Of a DNA stretch of 64,000 nt, positions 22,813 through 33,421 are shown in pieces. A model generated the notes under the pieces. The model was given only the letters and a program-made list of their open reading frames with translations. It was not told where the DNA came from and ran no database searches. Source of the stretch: Malania oleifera (taxonomy: Eukaryota; Streptophyta; Magnoliopsida; Santalales; Ximeniaceae). Within the stretch, counting starts at the first letter, position 1, and the number at the start of each line of letters is the position of its first letter. The stretch lies in assembly GCF_029873635.1 (NCBI RefSeq), contig NC_080418.1, forward strand, positions 13,681,562-13,745,561. The letters run 5' to 3'. The translations under genes were made by a program, and so were the position numbers.

Positions 22813-23439
22813 AGCATCAACGGAGCTTATATCCATTGGAGCTTTGCCATGTGAAGAGGATGAACCGCCCATATGTTGTTCAATCCGACCAAGTCGTTGA
22901 TCCAGTGAAGAGTTGTTAACTTGCAGAGATGCAAAATTATCCTAAAGTGAGCTAAGTCCATACCTTTTTTTTCTACTAAAGTCAGTAAATTGTTGGTGAT
23001 AAGCTAGAAACCATGATGGTGCATCGCTAGCTTGAGGAGCAGGTTGTGGTGCTGGTTGTCGTGATTGTGGTTCAGGAACTTGCATTTGGCGCCTTCCGCC
23101 TTTAAGAAACTAGCTTTACTCATGTTTCTCATAACCCATTTGCTTAAGAGTAGTAGAGGAGAAAACATCATAATGGGTGCTCTTGATGAACAAATCATTT
23201 GGATAAGTGATGTTTAGTTTTTTAAAGATAAGATTCAGAGCTCCTCCATATGGTAAAATTACACAGCGGGCTTCTAACCTAGAAATCATCCATTGGACAA
23301 TTAAGCTTGGTAAATCAAGCTTCTTTTCTTTTAGCAAACACCACATTACAAAACAATCCAAATATGACATGTGGTCATGAGAACCAACTTGAGGTAGGAC
23401 GTCGTATGTGATGATCTTTTGGAGAATCTGAGCTTGAAG

Positions 23440-25380
23440 TGTAGCGACTCAAAAATTTAAACTGCTATAAATATAGAAATGCTCTGACACCACCTGTAAA
23501 ATATACTGCAACCCGCCCTAACCAGGGAATCTCGGTTGCACTTGTCATCACTGGAATTAAAACCATACAACGGAAGATACTAAAATACCAAAACACTATA
23601 CCAGAGTTCTAACTGTTCCCAAATACATACATACAACAACCTGTCTATATTATACAACCCATCCAAACAACAAAATGAAATCATTGGTGACTCACCAGCT
23701 TTGTCTATCACCCTCAAAAGGCTAATCCCTGCCCTGTAGTAAGCTAGGTACAGTTCCCCGAAGGACCTGAAAATGATATGTATAATGGGGTGAGACACTT
23801 TTCAGTAAGACGAATTATATTATTATTAGTGTGTGGCTAGCATGAGTTCCCGTGTGAATATAAAACTTCCATTATTTCATTGTATATAAAAATGACATTT
23901 TAAAACTGTACTGCATTATATATTTGAAAATACATAATTTCATAATAATAAACTGTTGGCTCAATATAGTCCATTTTATAATAAATTTGCCCATATATGC
24001 ATAAAAAACACAACCTGAACTGTTGAATTAGTTTCGTCAAACTATCACATACTCATACGACATGCTTCCCCCATGACGGGTTGTGTGGCCTAAAGGCGGG
24101 ACTCAGCATATGGCCGACCAACCATAGCTGAGTCAGAAAAAGGTTGTAAGTACAATTGTGCCTACCTATGGTCACCCGGAACTACATCAAATGGGGCCCC
24201 ACGACACTGACCTCGGGGGAGTACTGTGCCTAGGTCTCCAATTGACTATCCCGTATCACACTTCCATCTCCGTGTGATTGCACTCACTGCCAGCATATAG
24301 CTACAGTACCGTGCTCACAATATCACATATCACATATCCACAAGGTTTTAGAATCATATATGGCAATTTACACAATAAAAACTGTATTATAACTCATTTC
24401 GTATAAAACCTAACATTCAATAAACCCGGCCCCTGGCCGTTAAGTAAAACTTGGCCCATGACCATTATATCAAAACTCAGCTCCGACCGTTATATCAAAA
24501 CTCAGCTTATAGCCGTCGCATCATATCTCGACATATAGCCGTCATATCATACTGTATAATATCAGTAAAAACATTTTGCTCAGATATGCCATTTAAAAAC
24601 TATTCTCATGTCACACAATTTTCATCTGATAACCATAAATAAATAAACTGATGGAGAAACATACAAGTTACTGAAAACAGGGTCTGAGCATCTCTAGGGT
24701 TTTATTTAACACAAACTACAAATTTTATTGAAAATAGGAGATTTCAAACCAATAACATTAGTTTTCCCTAAAAATGTATAAAATTCCAAATGACCATTTT
24801 CATATAACCGATTCATTCAAAAAATCATATATATATATATATATCATTTCTGTAAACATAAATTGGAATTTAATCTGTCCATAATTCAAAAACAATTGAC
24901 ATAATATAATCCCCTTACCTGATCCTGAAGAAAATGCCTAAAACCTTCAAAACCACAAAAATATAACCGCATGAATCCGCCAAAAATCGACGGCCTACGT
25001 GCTGGGAGAAGGGAGAGAAGATTGGAGAGCACTAGCAGAGAGTTCCCAAGCTAGAGAGAGAGAAAGAACCAAAACCCTAATTTTAAGAGAGAGAGAGAGA
25101 GAGAGCAAATGTGAAATATGAAAGAAAAATGAATAACTAAGCCCTTAAGTAAACAGGCCCACAGGAAAATCGTCGCCGATTTTTTTGGCCTCACAAAACA
25201 GGCGACAGTTTGGCCTTAAACCAGCTCTTGGTTGTTTACATGCAGGAAAACCATCGACGATTTTTCTGATCCTCACAAAACCTTCGTTGGTTTTCTCCTG
25301 GCCAAACCAATTACTTCTTTTTCGTTTCCTTTCTCTTTTCTTTTATTTATTTCTTTATTTTCTAGGTTCGGGTTACTACA
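23440..25380 (-). mobile_element. solo gypsy LTR, TSD TGAAG (1,941 bp)
   Basis: It is bracketed by TGAAG at 23435-23439 and 25381-25385. The minus strand starts TGTAGTAACCCGAACC and ends GAGTCGCTACA. It carries the hairpin block (GTGAGACACTTTTCAGTAAG near 23790), the conserved TTGTGTGGCC block near 24080, a tandem array of about 33-bp units near 24425-24550, a GA tract near 25085 and U3 motifs of the form AATCGTCGCCGATTTTT, ACCATCGACGATTTTT (25165-25300). It interrupts the additional ORF of the SIRE-like element. Confidence 0.95.
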
Positions 25381-25919
25381 TGAAGATTTAGTTGTTTGTA
25401 TAGTGGGGGATGTCCAAAATAAACTGGTTCTTCAATCATTATCAGTGGAAAAAACTCTTCAAGGGTGAAACCTTGTTCCATGATCCATGATTGTCCGAAC
25501 ACTGGACATTCAAACTCTCTTGGTCTAATATTAAGGATAGTTGCCAAATCTGTGGAGTAAGAGTAAGAGTAATGAGTTTTCCCATAACTTCAGTAGAGAT
25601 TCTCAACTCTCCTTTAACAATATTCGCATAGAAGATCTTAATCAGATTCAGATAGAGTCCTTTAGCTTGATAAGTAACAAAAAATATTCCATCCTAAATT
25701 CTTAAACATAGGTAATATGTTAGGAAATTCTTCTTCGAAAAATGTAGTATCTAGAACCTTACTAAGAATAGGATCAGAGGAACGAATATGCTCCTTGTAT
25801 AACCACTTGGCGTTAGGAGCTACAAGCCATTGCTCGATGTTCTCGATGTTGTCTTTCCCAGAAGTAGAACCTTTGTGGCCAGTGTTTTTTCGTTTGTGAC
25901 ATTTTGATTTCAAGAAAAA

Positions 25920-26335
25920 TCAACCAATAAAAGCCCTAGAAATCATGAGAAAATAATGTAGGAATATGAGATTCGTGATTTAATCAGAGACTTTTGAGTG
26001 TAGAAATGCTTGGGTTTGAAGGAGGATGAGAGTAGAAGAGGAACGAACGAGGGTCATTTGAATGGGAATATGAAAAGTTAGGGTTTCGCACACTGTTAGT
26101 ATTTAAATTGTCGTCAGTCAATTGATTAATGTCGAGTGTCAGTTGCCTGACATTTTAGTGTAATTAAATTTTCCTAGACATTAGCATGTCAATCAACTGA
26201 GGCTGAACGAGTCAGTCTTCTGACCTTGCTTATCCTGAAATATTAACAAAGTCAGTAAGGATTCAGTTGACAGATATATGTAGTTCAATCACCTGTTTCA
26301 AATTTTACTTTGCTAAACAACTTCTCTGCTATGTA
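25920..26335 (-). promoter_or_regulatory. U3-like module upstream of the additional ORF
   Basis: In the sense direction, after the RNase H remnant, this stretch has several GTCAGTTGCCTGA / GTCAGTCTTCTGACC motifs (26290-26110) like those in the U3 of the same element's LTR. A TATA-like ATTTAAATAC (near 26105) and a pyrimidine-rich leader before the additional ORF follow. This suggests an internal promoter for the extra ORF. The call rests on motif order only. Confidence 0.45.
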
Positions 26336-26339
26336 ACAA

Positions 26340-27672
26340 TCCTAGTTCTCTTCTTATTGATATAAATCTATCTTTTGGAAGAGGTTTGGTAAAAATATCT
26401 GCCCATTGGTCACTTGTATTCACAAATTCAAGTATGATATCTTCTTTTTGCACATAATCTCTTTAAAAAATGATGTCTTATGTCTATATGCTTGGTTCTT
26501 GAGGGTGATATGAGATTTTTAGAGATATTTATCGCACTGATATTATCACACTTTATAGGTATCACTGAATTCTATAAATTAAAATCTTTTAATTGTTGTT
26601 TCAGCTTCCTCAATTTTAGATGCTTTAGTGAAAGGATTTTCCTCATCAAAGGTTACTTGAAATGATTCTATAATTGTGAGTATTCTTTTGTTGTAGATTC
26701 TGAATGCCTTACTATTTAATGCATATCCTAAGAATATTCCTTCATCTTATTTTGCATCAAATTTTCCTAAGTCATCTTTATCATTCAACACAAAATACTT
26801 GCATCCAAATACATGACAAGAAGATATATTAGGCCGTTTTCCTTTCCACAATTCATATTGGGTCTTGTCTAGGCTTGATCTTATGGAAACTCTATTCATC
26901 ACATAGCATGCGGTATTTACCACTTCATCCCAAAAATACTTAGGTAGTTTATGCTCATTTAGCACGGTCTAGCCATTTCTTGAAGAAATCTATTCTTTCT
27001 CTCAACAACTCCATTTTGTTGAGGAGTTTGAGGTGCTGATAAATTGTGATTTATTCCATGTTCATTACAGAATTTATCTACTTCTTTATTGTTAAATTCT
27101 CTTCCTTGATCACTCCTAATATTTAAAACTTTGTACCCTTTTTTCATTTTGGAGTCTCTTACACTAGTTAATTAGCATCTTGCAAGCTTCATCATTGGAG
27201 GCTAAGAAGAGTACCGAAGTAAACCTGGAGTAGTCATCAACAATGAAGAAAGCATATTGCTTTCCTCCTAGACTTTGTGTTACAGTAGGGCCAAATAAAT
27301 CTAAGTGGATGAGTTCTAAGGGCCTACTAGTGGAAATATGTTTCTTTCTTTTGAAGCTAGTTTTAGTTTGCTTTCCAAGCTGGCATGCATCGCAGATTTT
27401 GTCTTTTACAAACTTAGTACTGGGTAGTCCTTTGACTAAGTTCTTCTTTCCTCTTAAACTTTGTGTTATAGTAGGGCCAAATAAATCTAAGTGGATGAGT
27501 TCTAAGGGCCTACTAGTGGAAATATGTTTCTTTCTTTTGAAGCTAGTTTTAGTTTGCTTTCCAAGTTGGCATGCATCACAGATTTTGTCTTTTACAAACT
27601 TAGTACTGGGTAGTCCTTTGACTAAGTTCTTTTTAGCTAGTTTAGAAAGTAATTCCATACTTGCATGTCCTA
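26340..27672 (-). pseudogene. SIRE-like copia integrase joined to an RNase H end; RT deleted
   Basis: The integrase is read as RRLGHASMELLSKLAKKNLV, the zinc module CDACQLGKQTKTSFK, HLDLFGP, FIVDDYSRFTSVLFLA, IRSDQGREFNN, SAPQTPQQNGVVERKNR and MLNEHKLPKYFWDEVVNTAC. It continues through CKYFVLNDKDDLGKFDAK to about 26580. There the sequence switches to IPIKCDNISAINISKN, the RNase H end, and FTKPLPKDRFISIRRELG at about 26345. Reverse transcriptase, normally about 1.5 kb, is missing between them. Frameshifts are present. A 186-bp in-frame tandem duplication lies in the zinc module. Confidence 0.9.
27261..27632 (-). repeat. 186-bp in-frame tandem duplication in integrase
   Basis: Units 27261-27446 and 27447-27632 are about 97% identical (roughly five differences). 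Each encodes the 62 residues from NLVKGLPSTKFVKDKICDAC through HLDLFGPT. The length is a multiple of three, so the frame is kept and the zinc module plus the start of the catalytic core is repeated. Confidence 0.95.
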
Positions 27673-27678
27673 GTCTTC

Positions 27679-29694
27679 TGTTGGAATTGGTGTATTCCCA
27701 AGAAGGGGGTGAATTAGAATTTTAAAACTTCTTCTTAGGTTAAATCAGATATCAGTAATTTACAACCTAGGGTCTTTTTAAGCATATACCAATTGCACAG
27801 ATAAAAATAATATGTGGAAATTAAATCATGCGCAGCATTCATAACATATCAAATATAACATGTATATGTAGGAATATAAAGTGCTGGAAATTAAAAGTAA
27901 ACACACGATATGTTATTGGGGTTTGACCAGTACTACCTACTTCCCCACCTCAAGATCACAAGTAAGAGGATTCCACTAGTTGCTTACTTCACTGGTGGAG
28001 CGACATCGTGTACAACACCTTACAGGCTGGTGCACCTACTTCTCTTAATCAACTTTGAACCAGTCCGGGACTATTCACAGGGCTAGTCTCCCTCTTCCGA
28101 CCACACATCGGGAATACAACAGATATTCAAATAATTTTTTTGTACAAACAAATATTTCTTACACTAAGCAGATATGTACCATTACGCACAATCAATTAAT
28201 GCACTCACATATGATGAGAATATAAGTTTAGTATGAGTATGGTGTTTTTCTCAATATAATTTTTGAGTAAAAAATGTAAATGATGAGTGCTCAAAGATTT
28301 TATGCCCAAACAAGAAATTTCTCCAAAAATATATTTCTCAATAAGGTGCTGGAGAATCTAGGGTTTATGGCTTAAAAAATTTTTCGCAAGTACAAGCAAA
28401 TGAGCCTTTGAATCTTACAATAGATTTGCAAGATTCACAAGCAAACAACATTAACTCCCAAGAATATTTATCAAATGAAGTATGTGGGAGAAAACTATGG
28501 ATTTACTCTCAAAAGATATGATTTGAAAAATGAATGCAAGATGAGAGTAAAACAATATGATTTGTAAAAACAAATGCCCAAGATAAATATAATGCTCTCT
28601 TGAAAATAGATTTTTCAATGTAATAATAAAGAGAGGATAAAAAATGAGTATAAAAATTTGGGAGAATTTTTCTTAATGAATTTTACTAATCCTGTGCTAA
28701 TTAAGACAAATGAAAGGGTATATATTGAGTTGGGAGAAAATATGACCGTTGGGGACACAAAGGGTATTTTTAAAAATATTTAATTAGGTTTAATGAAAAA
28801 TAACCCTATTTAACTGCGGTAAAAATTTTGCCAACCCGAGAGGTTCAGTCGACCATATTCAAGGTTCGGTCAACCATATCACTAAGTTTGGTCGACCGTG
28901 GCATTTTTGAACTAAGGTTTTGGTCGACTTTCCAAAGGCAATTTCGAACCCTTTGTAGGTTCGGTCAACCATGGCTGAGGTTTGGTTGACCGTTCATGAG
29001 GTTCGGTCGACCGTGGCCACTTTGAACTATGAGTTTGGTCGACAAGTAGTTGGAGGTCAGACACGTGTCAGTTTAATCGACCGTGGAGGGCACGTTCATT
29101 TTAGAACGGTTGACCGAGCCAAGTCAATTTGTTGACTTTTGGTTGGTTTGGTCGATCGAGGCATTTATACTGCCAAGGGTTTGGTTGACCAAAGCTTTGA
29201 CTTTGGTCAACTTTCTCAGTTTGATCTACCAAGGCTTTTAATTAAGCCCAAAAACCTGGCGTCGGTCAACCTATAGTCGACTAAAGTCATTCTTGCCCCA
29301 ATTTTGACCCTAAATTATTTTTGAAACCTTAAGTTATAGTATTTTAGATTAAGGGTATTGTGTCCTAGGGTCAGTCTATGGCCTTTGTTCGATTCCCTAC
29401 GATCAATTTATGGTCATCTGAGCTTATCATTCACATCGCATGCCATGCATTATTACAGATCAAATATAAAACAAAATGCATTACAAATTAAGAACATAAG
29501 TCTTCTTCTTCATCTTTGCTCTACTACCTTTTTGGAATATGCTAGATGATGTGAGCTTTTAAGTTCTATTCTGACTTCCATTTTTCCTTTCCTTATGTGT
29601 GCTGAAATTTAAGCATGTTCACATACTAAATACACACATAAAATACTGGTATTTTGTCAGCATCAAAACAAATATCAGACTCAAAAAGCCAACA
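27679..29694 (-). mobile_element. solo copia LTR, TSD TCTTC (2,016 bp)
   Basis: It is bracketed by TCTTC at 27674-27678 and 29695-29699. The minus strand starts TGTTGGCTTTTTGAGTCTG and ends with CTTCTTGGGAATACACC followed by AATTCCAACA. U3 holds about 15 GGTCGACC-type motifs (28840-29290) upstream of a TATA box (TATATACCC near 28720). It splits the codons for the conserved GAG-pre-integrase motif WHRRLGH of the host element. Confidence 0.95.
28840..29290. repeat. GGTCGACC palindrome-like array in copia LTR U3
   Basis: There are about fifteen copies of a motif close to GGTTCGGTCGACCGTGGC with C/T variants (GGTCAACC, GGTTGACC, GGTCGATCG), spaced at 25-40 bp. They lie between the LTR start and the TATA box. 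Confidence 0.9.
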
Positions 29695-29699
29695 TCTTC

Positions 29700-30612
29700 T
29701 ATGCCACAACTAGCTTGCTTCATTCATAGTTATTAAGCATGTGATTTCTTGAGATATTAGATTTTCAAGGTTTATACAGTACACGTTATCAACTCTATTT
29801 GTTGTGAATATGATATCATGATTTTCTCTATTTTCAGCTATGCATTTGTTTTATTTAAAGATTACATCAAAGCCTTTGTCACTTAGTTGACTAATGCTAA
29901 GTAAATTATGCTTTAACCCATTTACTAGTAAAACATCATCAATGGTTAAGTACGGTTCTTTACCTACCTTACCGATACCGATTATTTTTTCTTTGACATT
30001 GTCTCCGAAGGTGACATATCCACCATCCTCAACTTGTCTCCGGTCATGTGTCTTGAACACCCACTATCCAAGTACCATTTGTATTTTGATGGAGTGATCC
30101 TAAAGCATACCTACAAGAAGATTTCAAGGTGTTGTTTTTTGGTATCCAAACCATCTTAGGTCTTTTAGTTTTAGGTTTAGTTTCAGTTTTTATTCTCCAT
30201 ACTTCCTTAATTTTAATATTTTTCTTTTAAATGAACAATCAAACTTTATGTGTCTTTTTTTCTTGCACAAGAAGCAAGTAGTGTGTTCATAAGCATTAGT
30301 GAAGGATGTGCTAGCATAGTATTTTGATTCTTTTACAAAGTACCCCATGGTAAAATTCTTTTTCCTTTTGTTTTCAACTCCATTGTATCCAATTCCTTCT
30401 TTATCTAGTGACATTCTTTGAGTACCAATCAGCTTTTCCAAGTTTTCCTTTCCTTTTGTAAAATTATAAATGATTTTGTCTTTATTCTCAATTTTACTTT
30501 TAAGGTTGCTTATTTCTAAATCCTTCTTGCTTTCATTATTTACTTGCAACTTTACTAGGTCTTGAGACATTTCATTTATTTTATTCATGAGATCATTAAA
30601 CAACCATGACAC
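29700..30612 (-). pseudogene. SIRE-like copia Gag end and protease
   Basis: Sense direction: a Gag segment (FNDLMNKINEMSQDLVKLQ, coiled-coil-like) with RMSLDKEGIGYNG and a degenerate zinc knuckle CFLCKKKRHIKFDC (about 30240-30290), then the protease motif WYLDSGCSRHMTGDK (about 30035-30090). The core continues through YVTFGDN, GKVGKEPYLTIDDVLLVNGL and KHNLLSISQLSDKGFDVIFK to about 29851. The catalytic DSG is intact. Frame breaks separate the parts. The next domain, GAG-pre-integrase, is split by the solo LTR. Confidence 0.9.
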
Positions 30613-30662
30613 TTCTTTTTCACTAAGTCTTCATGTATAGCTTCTTTTCTTCATGTATAACT
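30613..30662 (-). mobile_element. inner piece of the 5' LTR remnant of the SIRE-like element
   Basis: These 50 bp match 21905-21955 of the 3' LTR and continue, after the inserted solo LTR, at 32698. The LTR goes straight into gag with no LTR end or primer site, so most of the 5' LTR and the leader are deleted. LTR and gag share a short similar word at the join (ATTAAACAAC). Confidence 0.75.
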
Positions 30663-30805
30663 TGTAACGCCCTAGAAAATAATATGCATGGAAGTGTAAA
30701 AAAAATAAAATAAATATATTAATTAATTAATTAATTAATTAGGTGATTAATTAAATAAGATAATGAAATAAATAGTATAATTCATATATGTGAATTAAAT
30801 GATAG

Positions 30806-30844
<39 letters not shown>

Positions 30845-30982
30845 CTAATATAATCATATAATATGATTATATATGGATTACATTAAATGCAATCTGATGG
30901 CAATTGAATCCCATTTCTTCTTCTGGAATTTGCCCCCTCACATTTTCTTCCACTGGCCATGCAATGGCTCTCTCTCTCTCTC

Positions 30983-31027
<45 letters not shown>

Positions 31028-32258
31028 ATTCTCAGTCATTTCCCAACCAAATCGAAAAACGAACATCATATTTGGGTCCCAGTTTCGCTCCTGAACATTT
31101 TAACCGGAGCGGATTCGTCGTTGGGACATCGTAGGCACCACTCCAGAGTTAAGGGAAAAGGAATAGATTATGTAAGGTATTTTAGAAAATTTACCCAATT
31201 AAACTGAAGAACGTGAATTTCATTAGATTTATGATATTTAAAATATGCCCGATTTAAATTGAGTATGTGAAATTAATTATATTTATATTCATATTTTATT
31301 TTAAAAATATACTTGAGTTAAGTTAAACTGTAAGGAATTGATTATATCAGATTTTTTGGGAATATTTTGGAATTGAATTAAATAGGTGAAATTAATCCTA
31401 CCCTTGTTTTCAGCAAAAATATTTTTTTCCCAGGTAGTTATTATATTATGGATTATCACTCAAACTGTGTGACATGAGTATAATTATTTTTATCACAAAA
31501 ATAAGCTTGTTAGAATATTTTATGTCTATTCAGAGCAAGTACAATATGATAATGATTTTCATAAAATGTAATAAATACCATGGAATTATGATATAGCAGT
31601 TCAGCCGGCTTAATGTTGTGTTCAATATGATATGACAATTTAGCAAGGTTAATATCATGATTACTATATTATGATAGTTCAGCCGGCTTAATGTTGTGAT
31701 TAGTATATTATGATAGTTTAGCCGACTTAGTGTCGTGATGAGTATATTATGACAGTTTAGCCGGTTTAATGCAGTGATCAGTTATGAAATGATGATTTTA
31801 TAAAGAAATATGATATGACATTTTTATGCAAAATTATGAAAAAATGAGATTTATGTTATAGTTATATTATATGAATTGTATTATATGGTATCAGAACCTT
31901 AATGGATCAATTATGTTCAGAGCATAGTATTGTTGTTGTTATGATATAGTCAGTGCCACCACACTTATTAGATAGAGTGTAGGTGATTGGATAGTCGATT
32001 GGGGCATTGAAGAGTATGATACCCACCTGGGTTCGGACCAGGGTAGGGGTGGCCAATCGTACTTACACACGCATTATGTTTGGCTTAGTGTAGAAGGCCA
32101 GTCATTGCTAAGTCCCGCCTATGGGCTGCACAACTCGATCATGTGGGGTTATTACATGATATTATATGAAATCCATCTAGGGGAAAACTTAGTTATGTAT
32201 ATGTATATCAGATGATTTACGTACTTAGAGAAACTTACTATGATACAGTATGTATTTT

Positions 32259-32291
<33 letters not shown>

Positions 32292-32697
32292 TGTGAGTAT
32301 AGATTTACCAGATTTATCAGTTAAAGTTTACTATTTAAAGTATATGTTTATGCTACAAAGAACTCATGTTGCCACACACTGATAATAATCCCTTTTTTTT
32401 ACTGAGAGGTGTCTCACCCCATGATTATCCAATATTTTCAGATGTCATACGGAGTATAACAGTGATTAGAGTAGTGCAGTGAAGCGTGGGTGGGATAGAA
32501 GGTTTTATTTAGAATAGATCTTCATTAAATTATGTTTTTGATGTATTTAGAATTTTAGGGGTGTTAATTGTGATATTGGAAATGATATTGTTATATTAAG
32601 TTAATTAGTATTCTGGTAATTTGTATTTTAGGTCTTCCGCTGTATGAAAATATTATTACGGGTGGTATTAGAGTAGTGGAATTTTTGGGTCATCACA
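30663..32697 (+). mobile_element. solo gypsy LTR, TSD TAACT (2,035 bp)
   Basis: It is bracketed by TAACT at 30658-30662 and 32698-32702. It starts TGTAACGCCCTAG and ends GGGTCATCACA. It has a TA run near 30811-30841, a CT tract near 30968-31025, an array of about 42-bp units with CAGCCGGCTTAATGTTGTG (31598-31780), the conserved block near 32090-32150 and the hairpin block ACTGAGAGGTGTCTCACCCC at 32401-32420. It lies in the 5' LTR remnant of the SIRE-like element. Confidence 0.95.
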
Positions 32698-32917
32698 TAA
32701 CTTGTTTTCAAGCTTCAACAACCTTCATAAAATCTTTTTAGCATTAAGTTCGTGTTGTCATCAGACTTGTCAAACACTTTGACATTGATTACTTGAGTCA
32801 CTTGATTTTTTATCCAAAAACACTTTCGTCCTGAAACATTATCACTTAGCCAAATATGTTAAATTCTTTTGATTTGTTATCATCAAAATAAGATTCTTAA
32901 GCCTTGTTAGGCCAACA
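32698..32917 (-). mobile_element. outer piece of the 5' LTR remnant of the SIRE-like element
   Basis: On the minus strand it begins TGTTGGCCTAACAAGGC at 32917 and matches the start of the 3' LTR (22179 downwards). The five bases outside are TTTAG. This marks the point where the SIRE-like element entered the Athila-like gag. Confidence 0.85.
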
Positions 32918-33084
32918 TTTAGCCTAGTCAAATTGATCCTTATCTCGTTGATGGCTTGAGAAGTCTGAGTGTTGATCATATTTTGGCTTGCCATGAAAAT
33001 CTAAAAGGTGGCAGCCATCTGAGCAACTATATCATCTAGTGACTTCTTAGGAGGTTGAAAAAATTGCTGATGTTAAGCCACTGG
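32918..33084 (-). pseudogene. Athila-like gag fragment
   Basis: Sense reading FFQPPKKSLDDIVAQMAATF continues the gag segment on the other side of the solo LTR (34922 onward). It is cut by the SIRE-like element at 32917. Confidence 0.7.
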
Positions 33085-33369
33085 ATGTAGTAACCCGAAC
33101 CTAGAAAATAAAATAAAAATAAATTAAAAAAAGGGAAATAAATAAAGGAAAGGAAAAATAAGAAATTTGGGAAGGACAGGACAAAACCATCGCCGATTTG
33201 GGGAACCCCAAACAAAACCGTTGCCGATTTTCTCCAGAAAGGCTCTCGGTATCTCTAAGTTTAGGTTTTCCGTCGAAGATCTCAGGGTGGCTAGAAAAAT
33301 CATCGATAGTTTTCAGCGGGGACAGTTTGCCTATAAATATATCTTAGGTTTTTTTTTTTTTGGGAAAAC

Positions 33370-33421
<52 letters not shown>

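Larger units (their letters stand above)
22690..25913 (-). pseudogene. additional ORF of SIRE-like element, putative plant transposon protein family, split by a solo LTR
   Basis: Two pieces (25386-25913 and about 22690-23434) encode a protein unrelated to Gag or Pol. The N-terminal piece has WLVAPNAKWLYKEHI and FKNLGWNIF, then, across frameshifts, LIKIFYANIVKGELRISTEV and ATILNIRPREFECPVFG. The C-terminal piece has HMSYLDCFVMWCLLKEKKLD, PSLIVQWMISRLEARCVILP and YGGALNLIFKKLNITYPND. This order resembles the family annotated as 'putative plant transposon protein' that recurs in plant repeats. The C-terminus is a long Asp/Glu tail (the CAT/CTT repeats at 22722-22812 on the plus strand). Such extra ORFs lie between pol and the 3' LTR. 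The function is unknown. The copy is broken by frameshifts and by the solo LTR at 23440. Confidence 0.65.

Noticed and set aside
22704-22919. Leu/His-rich frame on the plus strand
   Set aside because: It is the antisense of the Asp/Glu tail of the additional ORF of the SIRE-like element.
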